In this document: piece after piece, positions 6,888 through 14,120 of the stretch
Position numbering within the stretch: the first letter of the stretch is position 1
Layout of the letters: every line of letters starts with the position of its first letter
NCBI GenBank assembly: GCA_958452935.1
Contig: CAUDVX010000016.1
Location: 1 to 33,225 of the forward strand
Reading direction: 5' to 3'
From: an uncultured Collinsella sp.
GTDB taxonomy: Bacteria; Actinomycetota; Coriobacteriia; Coriobacteriales; Coriobacteriaceae
DNA: 33,225 nucleotides
Made by a program: the position numbers and the translations under genes
Notes under the pieces: model-generated
Databases searched by the model: none
What the model was told of the DNA's origin: nothing
What the model saw: only the letters and a program-made list of their open reading frames with translations

Positions 6888-7535
6888 CTAGGCGTTCTTT
6901 TTACCGAGCTTGGCCTTAACCAGACCGACCACGGTCGGGATGATCGACACGGCGACGATGCCGACGATCAGCAGCTCAAAGTGCTCCTGCACAAACGGAA
7001 TGCCACCAAAGAAGTAACCCAGCAGTGTAAAGACCGTCGACCAGGTAATGCCACCCAGCACGTTAAAGATGACAAAGTTGCGCCAGTGCATGCCGCCCAT
7101 GCCGGCGATAAAAGGCACAAAGGTGCGGATGAACGGGAAGAAGCGACCGAGGAAGATGGCCAGATGGCCCCACTTATCCAGGAAATCCTCGGACTTTTTG
7201 ATGCGCTCGGGCGTCATGGCCTTTACCTTGCCCGAGGCGATGATCTTGCGGCCAAAGAAGTGGCCGATCATAAAGTTGCACTGATCGCCCAGGATGGCTG
7301 CGGCCCATGCGGTGGCCAGAAGCGCCACGATGTTAAAGCCGCCGTTGTGGGCAAAGAAGCCCGAGGCAAACAGCAGCGAGTCGCCGGGAAGGAACGGGAA
7401 GAACACCACGCCCGTCTCGATAAAGATGATTAGGAACACGCAGCCGTAGGCCATAAGCGGGCCGGCGGCGATCCAGCTGGCGATCGCGGTGCGCGGGTCC
7501 TTAAGCAGCTCGGCGATAAAATTGATGAAACCCAT
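6888..7535 (-). CDS. DedA family integral membrane protein
   Basis: A 215-residue DedA (VTT/SNARE-associated) protein. Family marks are E40 in FIETGVVFFPFLPGDSLLFASGFFA (38-62) and the re-entrant motif GRFFPFIRTFVPFIAGMGGM (130-149) with R131 and R137. Hydrophobic segments lie at about 24-45, 66-88, 125-146, 155-178 and 185-205. DedA proteins include undecaprenyl-phosphate and phosphatidylethanolamine flippases that recycle lipid carriers; which lipid this one moves is not visible. Start ATG 7535 has gagagg upstream; an extension to 7574 lacks a ribosome site. A TATACT -10 lies near 7584 on the minus strand. It is a single-gene unit with its own terminator. Confidence 0.93.
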   Translation of the reverse strand: MGFINFIAELLKDPRTAIASWIAAGPLMAYGCVFLIIFIETGVVFFPFLPGDSLLFASGFFAHNGGFNIVALLATAWAAAILGDQCNFMIGHFFGRKIIASGKVKAMTPERIKKSEDFLDKWGHLAIFLGRFFPFIRTFVPFIAGMGGMHWRNFVIFNVLGGITWSTVFTLLGYFFGGIPFVQEHFELLIVGIVAVSIIPTVVGLVKAKLGKKNA

Positions 7536-7712
7536 GAAGTAAAACCTCTCAGTTGTGGGCGCGGACACGTCCAAGTTGACCAGTATACGGTTGCGGCGCG
7601 AGCACGGGCCAAACCCCTCAAAAGTCTTACTTCATTACCAGCAAGTTTGCATAACTGACACTTGTCGCCCAAAGCGAAGCAAGATCGCCCTTCCTAATCC
7701 CTAGCGAATCGC

Positions 7713-7718
7713 TATACT
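7713..7718 (+). promoter_or_regulatory. -10 box of cysE
   Basis: TATACT about 42 bases before the GTG start; the -35 region (TTCCTA, 16 bases upstream) is weak. Confidence 0.45.
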
Positions 7719-7759
7719 TTATTGAATCGCATTGTCACGGCGCTAAGGGAGGGCGGCCG

Positions 7760-8464
7760 GTGAGCTTTATCAATACCATTCGCGAGGACATCAAGACCGT
7801 CCAGGCGCAGGACCCTGCCGCGCAAAACGGCCTGGTCATCTTCCTTTCCTATCCTGGCCTGCACGCCAAGTGGAACCACGTGCCCGAGCACTGGCTGTGG
7901 GAGCACGGTCATCGCTCACTCGCCCGTGTGCTCTCGCAGTTAACCCGCCATATCACTGGTGTTGAGATTCATCCCGCCGCGCAGATCGGCAAGCACTTCT
8001 TTATCGACCACGCCATGGGCGTCGTTATTGGCGAGACTGCCATCGTGGGCGACAACTGTGTGCTCTACCAGGGCGTCACGCTCGGCGGCACCGGCAACGA
8101 GACCGGCAAGCGTCACCCCACCCTGGGCAACAATGTCACGGTGGGCACGGGCGCCAAGGTGCTTGGCAACATCCACATTGGCAACAACGTCAAAATCGGC
8201 GGCAACTCGGTCGTCGTCAAGGACGTGCCCGACAACTGCACCGTCGTGGGCGTGCCCGGGCGCATCATCAAGCGCAACGGCTGCCGCGTGTTCGAGGAGA
8301 GCTTCGACGCCAAGCAGCATCGCGAGTACATGCCCGACGATGCCGCCGAGCAGAGCGCCCTCAACCGTCAGGGCATCACCGAAAACGCCCGCCGCGTCAA
8401 GGAACTCGAGCAAGAGTTGGCCGAGCTCAAAGCCCTCGTCGCCAAGCTCGTGGACGAACGCTAG
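7760..8464 (+). CDS. cysE: Serine O-acetyltransferase
   Basis: A 234-residue CysE. It acetylates L-serine with acetyl-CoA, the first step of cysteine synthesis. The left-handed beta-helix is plain: GVEIHPAAQIGKHFFIDHAMGVVIGETAIVGDNC (67-100), TLGGTGNETGKRHPTLGNNVTVGTGAKVLGNI (108-138), GNNVKIGGNSVVVKDVPDNCTVVGVPGRII. Catalytic D83/H84 and H119 are present. The N-terminal helical domain is short, as in SAT enzymes lacking the long enterobacterial extension. Residues 205-233 form a Glu/Lys/Leu heptad coiled coil not found in E. coli CysE; the usual C-terminal Ile tail that binds cysteine synthase is absent, so the complex is unlikely. GTG start with aagggaggg upstream. The cysK partner is not in the window. 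Confidence 0.96.
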   Translation: MSFINTIREDIKTVQAQDPAAQNGLVIFLSYPGLHAKWNHVPEHWLWEHGHRSLARVLSQLTRHITGVEIHPAAQIGKHFFIDHAMGVVIGETAIVGDNCVLYQGVTLGGTGNETGKRHPTLGNNVTVGTGAKVLGNIHIGNNVKIGGNSVVVKDVPDNCTVVGVPGRIIKRNGCRVFEESFDAKQHREYMPDDAAEQSALNRQGITENARRVKELEQELAELKALVAKLVDER

Positions 8465-8502
8465 GGCCGCGGACAACCGCCACAGCATGAACGCCAACAC
8501 AA

Positions 8503-8543
8503 AAGGCGCGCCGGGGAATCCGCCCCCGGCACGCCTTCTTTTC
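8503..8543 (+). terminator. Bidirectional terminator between cysE and the ABC exporter
   Basis: AAGGCGCGCCGGGG (8503-8516) pairs with CCCCGGCACGCCTT (8524-8537), followed by CTTTTCG on the plus strand and by TTGTGTT on the minus strand, where it also closes the convergent ABC operon. Confidence 0.8.
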
Positions 8544-8576
8544 GATGTGACATGCGGGACTGCCCCCCATGTCACC

Positions 8577-10577
8577 TTATGCGAACTGGCTTAGGTAGAG
8601 GTCGGCATAGGCGCCCTCGGCAGCCAGCAGCTCCTTGTGCGTACCCTGCTCGATAATGTTGCCGTGGTCCATAACCAGGATCAGGTCGGCATCCACGATC
8701 GTCGACAAGCGATGCGCGATCACAAAGCTCGTGCGCCCGCGCATGAGCGCATCCATAGCACGGCCGATGGCGAGCTCGGTGCGCGTGTCCACGCTCGACG
8801 TCGCCTCGTCCAGGATGAGGATCGCCGGGTTGTTGAGCAGCACGCGCGCGATGGTCAGCAGCTGACGTTGGCCCTGGCTGATGCTCTCGGCATCGTTAGC
8901 CACACGCGTGTCGTAGCCCTGCGGCATAGTGCGCACAAAGAAGTCGACCTGCGCGGCGCGGGCGGCAGCCACGATCTCGTCGCGCGTTGCCTCGGGGCAG
9001 CCGTAGGCGATGTTTTCGGCAATCGTGCCGTCGAACAGCCAGGCGTCCTGCAGCACCATGCCAAACTGCTGGCGCAGCTCGCCGCGATCCATGAGGCTCG
9101 TGTCCACACCGTCGAGGGTAATACGGCCACCGTCGATCTCGTAGAAGCGCATGAGCAGATTGATGAGCGTGGTCTTGCCCGCGCCCGTGGTTCCCACCAC
9201 CGCGATCTTTTGGCCCGGTTCGGCGGTAAACGACACGTCTCGCATAAGCGGCTTGTCGGGCGCATAGCCAAAACGTACGTGTTCAAAGGCAACACGGCCC
9301 TCCACCTTGCCCGACAGCTTGGCGGCGGCTACCGGCAACGGATCGGCCTCCATCTCGGTCTCGTCGAGCAGGTCGAACACGCGCTCGGCGCTCGCCAGCG
9401 CGCTCTGCAGCGAGTTAAAGGTGAACGACAACTGCGTCATGGGTTCGGACGCCTCGTAAATAAACTGGAAGAACGCCTGGAACACGCCGACGGTCATGTG
9501 ACCGGCAACCAGCATGCTGCAGCCCACCAGTGCAATCACGATCTGCGCCAAGCGGCCGATAAAGCGCACCGCGGGACCGACGGCGTTAATCATAAAGTCG
9601 GCCTTGGTGCTCACGCGCGCCAGCTCCTTCGAAGCCTCGTGTACCTCGGCAGAGCTCTGGCGCTCGCGGTTAAACGCACGGATCACCAGACGGCCCGAGT
9701 AGCCTTCCTCCACCGCGCTCGTAATCTTGGACACCCACTCCTGGCGCTCGCCCGTCACATCGTGTGTGCGGCGCGACACGACCTTTGTCACCAGAAGCGA
9801 AAGCGCCGTAAAGAACAAAAAGACGAGCGTGAGCGGCACGCTAAACACGAACATCACGCTCACGGCGCCCGCCACGGTACCGATCGACACCAGCAGCTGC
9901 AGCAAGCCGCGCTGCATGCTCTCGGACATCTTGTCCAAGTCGTTGGTCGCACGGCTGACGACCTCGCCGGGACGATGCGCGTCAAAGTAGGCAAGCGGCA
10001 GACGGTTGAGCTTTTGTGCGATGCGGTTGCGTAGGCGCAGGTTGAGGCGCTCGGCAACGCTCGACATCAAAAAGCTCTGGAGTGCGTAGAACGAGGCGGC
10101 GGCGGTCCAGATCATAAAGTAGATGAAGATGGTCCTACCGCAGTTCTCCCAGGTAATGCTGAAGGTAGCGTTGTTGGCAAACGCCAGCTTCATGTGCCCC
10201 CACAACTCATCGATCACACGGGCGCTGTAAGCCGGCGCCGCGGTGTTAAAGATGACATAGAACACGATGCTCGCGAACACGATATAGAAGCGCCAATGGT
10301 CCCCGGCGGCCTCGCTCCACAGGCGGCGCACCGTCGCCCAGGTGTCGCGGGGCGTCTCGTCCTCGTCCTCGTCGTCAACGTCGCGCATGCGCTCCGCCTC
10401 GGCGCGGGCGCGCTCGTCCTCGGCACGCTCGTTCTCCTCGTAGAGTGCCTGGCGGCGAGCCTCGCGCTCCGCCGCCTTGGCGGCTTCGTCCAGGTCGGGC
10501 GCGACACCCGTCTCCTCAACTGTCTCTGCAACCGCGGCGCCATCGGCGACGCCCTGCTTTTTGAGCTCCTCGGTCAT
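8577..10577 (-). CDS. ABC exporter subunit with consensus catalytic glutamate
   Basis: A 666-residue fused exporter subunit. Residues 1-80 are a charged Glu/Arg/Ala-rich cytoplasmic extension. Six membrane helices span about 95-375. The ATPase domain has Walker A GTTGAGKT (462-469), Q-loop in GMVLQDAWLF, signature SISQGQ (565-570) and Walker B with catalytic glutamate ILILDEATSSVD (586-597), then the H-loop FVIAHRLST. The signature deviates from LSGGQ, as expected for the subunit that completes the degenerate site of a heterodimer. ATG 10577 starts one base after the stop of the upstream subunit, with ggagg 8 bases before it. Multidrug or lipid export is the usual job of this family; the real substrate is unknown. 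Confidence 0.95.
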   Translation of the reverse strand: MTEELKKQGVADGAAVAETVEETGVAPDLDEAAKAAEREARRQALYEENERAEDERARAEAERMRDVDDEDEDETPRDTWATVRRLWSEAAGDHWRFYIVFASIVFYVIFNTAAPAYSARVIDELWGHMKLAFANNATFSITWENCGRTIFIYFMIWTAAASFYALQSFLMSSVAERLNLRLRNRIAQKLNRLPLAYFDAHRPGEVVSRATNDLDKMSESMQRGLLQLLVSIGTVAGAVSVMFVFSVPLTLVFLFFTALSLLVTKVVSRRTHDVTGERQEWVSKITSAVEEGYSGRLVIRAFNRERQSSAEVHEASKELARVSTKADFMINAVGPAVRFIGRLAQIVIALVGCSMLVAGHMTVGVFQAFFQFIYEASEPMTQLSFTFNSLQSALASAERVFDLLDETEMEADPLPVAAAKLSGKVEGRVAFEHVRFGYAPDKPLMRDVSFTAEPGQKIAVVGTTGAGKTTLINLLMRFYEIDGGRITLDGVDTSLMDRGELRQQFGMVLQDAWLFDGTIAENIAYGCPEATRDEIVAAARAAQVDFFVRTMPQGYDTRVANDAESISQGQRQLLTIARVLLNNPAILILDEATSSVDTRTELAIGRAMDALMRGRTSFVIAHRLSTIVDADLILVMDHGNIIEQGTHKELLAAEGAYADLYLSQFA

Positions 10578-10578
10578 G

Positions 10579-12315
10579 CTACTCACCTCCCTTCATCTGC
10601 GATTCCGCGATAGCGCGGTACACCTCGCAGGTTTCCATGAGCTCGTCATGCGTGCCTAGGCCCACGATCTCGCCGTCTTTGAGCACCACGATCTGATCGG
10701 CATGCAAAATAGTCGAGATGCGTTGGGCGATGATGAGCACCGCAGCATCGCGCGTCTCGTCCTGCAGCGCATGGCGCAGTGCCGCATCGGTCTTAAAGTC
10801 CAGGGCCGAAAAACTGTCGTCGAAGATATATAGATCGGCGCGCTTCATGAGTGCGCGGGCGATCGCCAGGCGCTGGCGCTGACCGCCCGAAAAGTTCGTG
10901 CCGCCCTGGGATACCGGAGTATCGAGCCCCTGGGGCTGGTCGAGCACAAAGGTGCTCTGGGCAACCTCCAGCGCATGGAGCATGTCAGCCTCGGTCGCGC
11001 CCTCGTTGCCAAAGCGCAGGTTGCTCGCCACCGTACCCGAGAACAGCCACGCCTTCTGCGGCACATAGGCAATACGCCCGCGGATGTCGTCTTGCGAAAG
11101 GTCGCGCAGGTCAACGCCGTTCAGACGAATGGCGCCCTTCGTGGCATCATGGAAACGCAACAAGAGCTTGGCCACCGTCGACTTGCCCGAACCCGTCGAG
11201 CCTACAATCGCCGTGGTCTGGCCACGGCGACAGGCAAAGCTCAGGTTGCACAGGGTGTCCTCGTCGGCATCGTCAAAACGGAACGACATGTGGTCGAACA
11301 CGGCCACCACGTCGGCCCCATCTGCGGACTCAGGCGCCCCGTCGCCCAGCGTAGCCTTGCCGTCCACAATGCTCGGCTCGATTTCGAGCACCTGTTGCGC
11401 GCGGTTGAGACACGCCGCGGCGCGCGGAAGCGTCAGAATCACCATCTGCGCCATCATCACAAAGAACAGGATCAGGATCGCATACTCCAACACGGCCGAG
11501 ATGCTGCCGATCTGCATGGCATGGACACCCACGCGGTTGCCGCCCACCCACAGCACCGCCACCTCGGCGATGTTCATCAAAAAGAAGCTGGAGCTGTCGA
11601 GACCCACAAACAGGTGGTTGACCTTGATGGCATTGGCCGCGTAATCGCTAAACACCTCGTCCAGGCGCTGCTCCTCGTGGCGCTCCTTGTTAAATGCGCG
11701 GATGACGCGCACGCCCACGATGTTCTCGCGCAGCACCACGTTCATGCGGTCGATAAAGCTCTGCAGGCGCATAAAGATCGGCGCGGCGTTGGCAACGGTA
11801 AAGACCGCCGCCACCAGCACGATCGCAACGACCACGCCCAGCAGCGTGCCCATGGCAGGATCGATAAACCAGGCAAAGATGATGCCCGCCACGGCCAAGA
11901 ACGGTACCGGCAGCACCAGCTGAATCGTCTGAAGGACAGCTTGCTGAATCACGTTGATGTCGTTGAGCGAGCGCGTGATCATCGAACCCGTGCCAAAACG
12001 CTCAAAGTCGCTGGCGGACAGCTCGAGCGACTTGTCGTACACGGCATTGCGGATATCGCAGGCCACGTTGGCGGCCAGGCGCGCCGAAAGATAGCAGCCC
12101 AGCACCGTGCCGCCGCCGGCCATGCCGGTCGCGATAAGCATGTACAGGCCGTTGCGTAAAATATAGTCGACATCGCCCGTGGTAATACCGGTGTTGACCA
12201 TGTTCGCCAGCATCGTGGGAACCAACAGCGTACCGACGTTATCTATCAGCACCGCAAACAGCGTCACCGCAATCAGACCGCGGTACGGCCTCATAAACCT
12301 CATTAAGAGTCGCAT
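10579..12315 (-). CDS. ABC exporter subunit with degenerate ATPase site
   Basis: A 578-residue partner subunit. Membrane helices lie at about 13-35, 55-78, 130-150, 155-178, 245-262 and 275-297. The ATPase domain has Walker A GSTGSGKS (372-379), Q-loop YVPQKAWLF, a full signature FSGGQ (475-479) and Walker B LYIFDDSFSALD (495-506). The residue after the Walker B aspartate is Asp instead of the catalytic Glu, and the switch region reads IIAQRIST with Gln in place of the H-loop histidine. This is the pattern of heterodimeric exporters such as TM287/288 and BmrCD, where one of two sites hydrolyses ATP slowly. Its start overlaps the marR stop by 13 bases, so translation is coupled. Regulation by the MarR protein is likely. 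Confidence 0.95.
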   Translation of the reverse strand: MRLLMRFMRPYRGLIAVTLFAVLIDNVGTLLVPTMLANMVNTGITTGDVDYILRNGLYMLIATGMAGGGTVLGCYLSARLAANVACDIRNAVYDKSLELSASDFERFGTGSMITRSLNDINVIQQAVLQTIQLVLPVPFLAVAGIIFAWFIDPAMGTLLGVVVAIVLVAAVFTVANAAPIFMRLQSFIDRMNVVLRENIVGVRVIRAFNKERHEEQRLDEVFSDYAANAIKVNHLFVGLDSSSFFLMNIAEVAVLWVGGNRVGVHAMQIGSISAVLEYAILILFFVMMAQMVILTLPRAAACLNRAQQVLEIEPSIVDGKATLGDGAPESADGADVVAVFDHMSFRFDDADEDTLCNLSFACRRGQTTAIVGSTGSGKSTVAKLLLRFHDATKGAIRLNGVDLRDLSQDDIRGRIAYVPQKAWLFSGTVASNLRFGNEGATEADMLHALEVAQSTFVLDQPQGLDTPVSQGGTNFSGGQRQRLAIARALMKRADLYIFDDSFSALDFKTDAALRHALQDETRDAAVLIIAQRISTILHADQIVVLKDGEIVGLGTHDELMETCEVYRAIAESQMKGGE

Positions 12316-12815
12316 GTGTCCCCCTCGCCCTTATCGTCAGCCTCGTTCTCGGCAGCCACTTGCCGTTTAAATTCCTCGCACTCTTCGTTAAGAACATGGG
12401 AGAACTTACCGACCAAGCGCATAATCTCGCGCTGCTCCCACGGCTCGAGTGCTTCGAATGCCTGTTGCTCGGCTTTTTGCGCCGGCAACGCGTAGCGCTT
12501 GGCAAACCGCACGCCCTCTTCGGTCAGTCGCACAACCTTATTCTTACGACTGCCCTCGGCAAACTCCAACGTCGCAAGCCCTCGCGCCCTAAGCGTCTTG
12601 ATCGCCGAATTGATGGTCTGTTTGCTGTAGAACCATTCACTCGTCAGCCGACTCACGGCAACGCTTCCGCCCGCTGCACTCGTGTCGACGAGCATCCAGT
12701 AGGCACAGTCCGAAAGACCGCAGGCGCGCGCGAACTCCGAATAGATACGGTCAAGCCCGTTGAGCATCCGGTCGAAATCGACCGGGCTAACTGCACTATT
12801 CATCTCTCCTGCCAT
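12303..12815 (-). CDS. MarR-family transcriptional regulator
   Basis: A 170-residue winged-helix regulator. Helices at about 10-35, DNA-recognition helix in SRLTSEWFYSKQTINSAIKTLRARG (55-79), and wing TLEFAEGSRKNKVVRLTEEG (81-100), matching MarR proteins. It is the first gene of a three-gene operon with a heterodimeric ABC exporter, the usual arrangement for an autoregulated efflux pump. The first ATG (12815) lacks a good ribosome site; ATG 12803 has aggag only two bases away. The N-terminus is therefore uncertain by four residues. The C-terminal tail is Glu/Asp-rich. The inducing ligand is unknown. Confidence 0.9.
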   Translation of the reverse strand: MAGEMNSAVSPVDFDRMLNGLDRIYSEFARACGLSDCAYWMLVDTSAAGGSVAVSRLTSEWFYSKQTINSAIKTLRARGLATLEFAEGSRKNKVVRLTEEGVRFAKRYALPAQKAEQQAFEALEPWEQREIMRLVGKFSHVLNEECEEFKRQVAAENEADDKGEGDTCDS

Positions 12816-12819
12816 TCGA

Positions 12820-12878
12820 TAGTCCGAGTTTTGACCAATTCATATCTCTACATTAGTCCGAGTTTTGACTATCGTCAA
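12820..12878 (-). promoter_or_regulatory. marR promoter with duplicated 16-bp operator
   Basis: Minus-strand TTGACG (12873-12878), 17-base spacer, TAATGT (12850-12855). Exact direct repeats of TAGTCCGAGTTTTGAC occur at 12820-12835 and 12854-12869. One fills the spacer between -35 and -10, the other lies between start site and ATG. Occupancy of either should block transcription, so MarR autorepression is a natural reading. Confidence 0.65.
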
Positions 12879-12920
12879 CAAGTTCGTTGTTTATGGTCGG
12901 CTCTTCATAAGCATATCGGC

Positions 12921-12958
12921 AAAAAAGACCGCCGGCGCGGGGGGCGGCGCCGGCGGTT
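12921..12958 (-). terminator. Strong terminator of the 96-residue gene
   Basis: ACCGCCGGCGC (12928 on) pairs with GCGCCGGCGGT ending at 12957; on the minus strand the stem is followed by CTTTTTTG. It begins about 26 bases after the stop at 12984. Confidence 0.85.
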
Positions 12959-12983
12959 GCGAGAGAATATCGAGTGTTGGCTG

Positions 12984-13274
12984 TTAAGCAGCGACGGCCT
13001 CGTAGACCGTGGCGCCCGAGAAGCTGTCGTGCAGGCTCTTGCCGCAGATCCACGGCAGTTCGACGACCTCGCAGACCGTGTTGACCAGCTCGGAGCAGTC
13101 AGTAAAGTGGCCCTTATCGTTGAGGGCCTCGCAATCCTGAACACGCCAATAGCCATCGGTGTGCGTGATGTAGTACTCGTGATCGTTAATCGACACGAAA
13201 GCGCGCGTCTTGGAACGCAGCAGCTTCAGAAATCCTTCGAAGTCGGTCTCGACGACATCTCCAGCCTGGAACAT
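12984..13274 (-). CDS. Small protein of unknown function
   Basis: A 96-residue acidic protein that I do not recognise. It has no signal peptide or membrane segment. Aromatic residues are frequent (FVSINDHEYYITHTDGYWRVQD at 26-47). Five cysteines at about 48, 60, 68, 76 and in-between positions have no clear metal-site spacing. The middle looks like a beta-strand pair that could read a ligand, ending in DSFSGATVYEAVAA. It has an almost perfect aggaggt ribosome site and a very strong terminator, so it is probably well expressed on its own. It is divergent from the nitroreductase gene across a 290-base AT-rich region with repeated GATAAA motifs. No function is proposed. Confidence 0.8.
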   Translation of the reverse strand: MFQAGDVVETDFEGFLKLLRSKTRAFVSINDHEYYITHTDGYWRVQDCEALNDKGHFTDCSELVNTVCEVVELPWICGKSLHDSFSGATVYEAVAA

Positions 13275-13310
13275 GATTTACCTCCTGGCCCGGCGCCACC
13301 ATGGCGCGTT

Positions 13311-13432
13311 GATAAACGTTGGTGCTCCTTTAGTAAAACCTTTATCAGAGCTTATGCGCACATCATTTAGGCAAGTGGTAAAAAACCGCAGGGTAGACGG
13401 GATAAAACGTTTAACCATCCCACCGGTTTATC
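13311..13432. promoter_or_regulatory. AT-rich divergent control region with four GATAAA motifs
   Basis: GATAAACGTT at 13311, TTTATC at 13341, GATAAAACGTTT at 13401 and TTTATC at 13427 form two inverted pairs between the 96-residue gene and the nitroreductase gene. The stretch 13275-13564 has no gene; no strong -35/-10 pair could be fixed. Confidence 0.4.
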
Positions 13433-13564
13433 ACATTCTGGCCGAAGTTTTATGCAAACCAACTTTTCCACTTGGTAGCTTGCATTGTTTGGGGCCGACT
13501 GCGCGATTACGGTTTTGGTTCGACGGGTAAGAACGAGGCAACGAAACCGACGTCAGGAGGACCC

Positions 13565-14086
13565 ATGGAGACCATCGAAGCGCTCATCCACCGCCGCAGC
13601 TGCCGCAAATACAGCGATCGCCCCGTCGAGGCCGAGAAGCTCGCACGCATTATCGAAGCCGGCCAGTACGCGCCGAGCGGCATGGGACGCCAGCCGGTCA
13701 CGTTCGTCGCCGTCACCGACCCCGCAACCGTCGAGCGTCTCTCGCAGCTCAACGCCCAAGTTATGGGCAGCAAGGGAGATCCCTTCTACGGCGCCAAGAC
13801 CGTTGTGGTGGTGCTCGTCGACCGCAGCGTGCCCACGCACCTGGAAGACGGCTCGCTCGCCATGGGCAATCTGCTCAACGCAGCCTATGCGCTGGGCGTC
13901 GATTCGTGTTGGATCCACCGCGCGCACGAGGTCTTTGACTCACCCGAGGGACTGGAACTGCTGACCAAGTGGGGTCTGCCCGCCGACGGAAGCCTGCGCG
14001 GTGTAGGCAATTGCATTCTGGGCTACGCCGAGGACGCACTCCCCGAGGCCAAGCCTCGCCGCGACAACGTGGTGTACGTCGGGTAA
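13565..14086 (+). CDS. Nitroreductase family protein (FMN-dependent)
   Basis: A 173-residue small nitroreductase-fold oxidoreductase. The FMN phosphate motif RRSCRKYSDRPV is at 10-21, APSGMGRQPVTFVAV at 36-50, and the dimer-helix DGSLAMGNLLNAAYALGVDSCWI at 95-117. The C-terminal GYAEDALPEAKPRRDNVVYV ends the FMN pocket with the usual Lys/Arg. Such enzymes use NAD(P)H to reduce nitroaromatics, quinones or flavins; the physiological substrate here is unknown. ATG 13565 has aggagg 7 bases upstream; the frame is open for 93 bases more without an initiation signal. It is divergent from the 96-residue gene and followed by a palindrome at its stop codon. Confidence 0.93.
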   Translation: METIEALIHRRSCRKYSDRPVEAEKLARIIEAGQYAPSGMGRQPVTFVAVTDPATVERLSQLNAQVMGSKGDPFYGAKTVVVVLVDRSVPTHLEDGSLAMGNLLNAAYALGVDSCWIHRAHEVFDSPEGLELLTKWGLPADGSLRGVGNCILGYAEDALPEAKPRRDNVVYVG

Positions 14087-14089
14087 TTA

Positions 14090-14117
14090 GTTCCGCCGTT
14101 CTAACGAACGGCGGAAC
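14090..14117. terminator. Short palindrome between nitroreductase and LCP genes
   Basis: GTTCCGCCGTTC-TAAC-GAACGGCGGAAC, a perfect 12-bp stem lying three bases after one stop codon and three before the other. No long T-run, so terminator efficiency is uncertain. It resembles the hairpin at 26321-26347. Confidence 0.55.
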
Positions 14118-14120
14118 AAT

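Noticed and set aside
8637..12159. Long plus-strand open frames (465 and 394 codons) opposite the ABC exporter genes
   Set aside because: His/Arg/Gln-rich shadow translations; no motifs, and both opposite strands encode proven ABC proteins.
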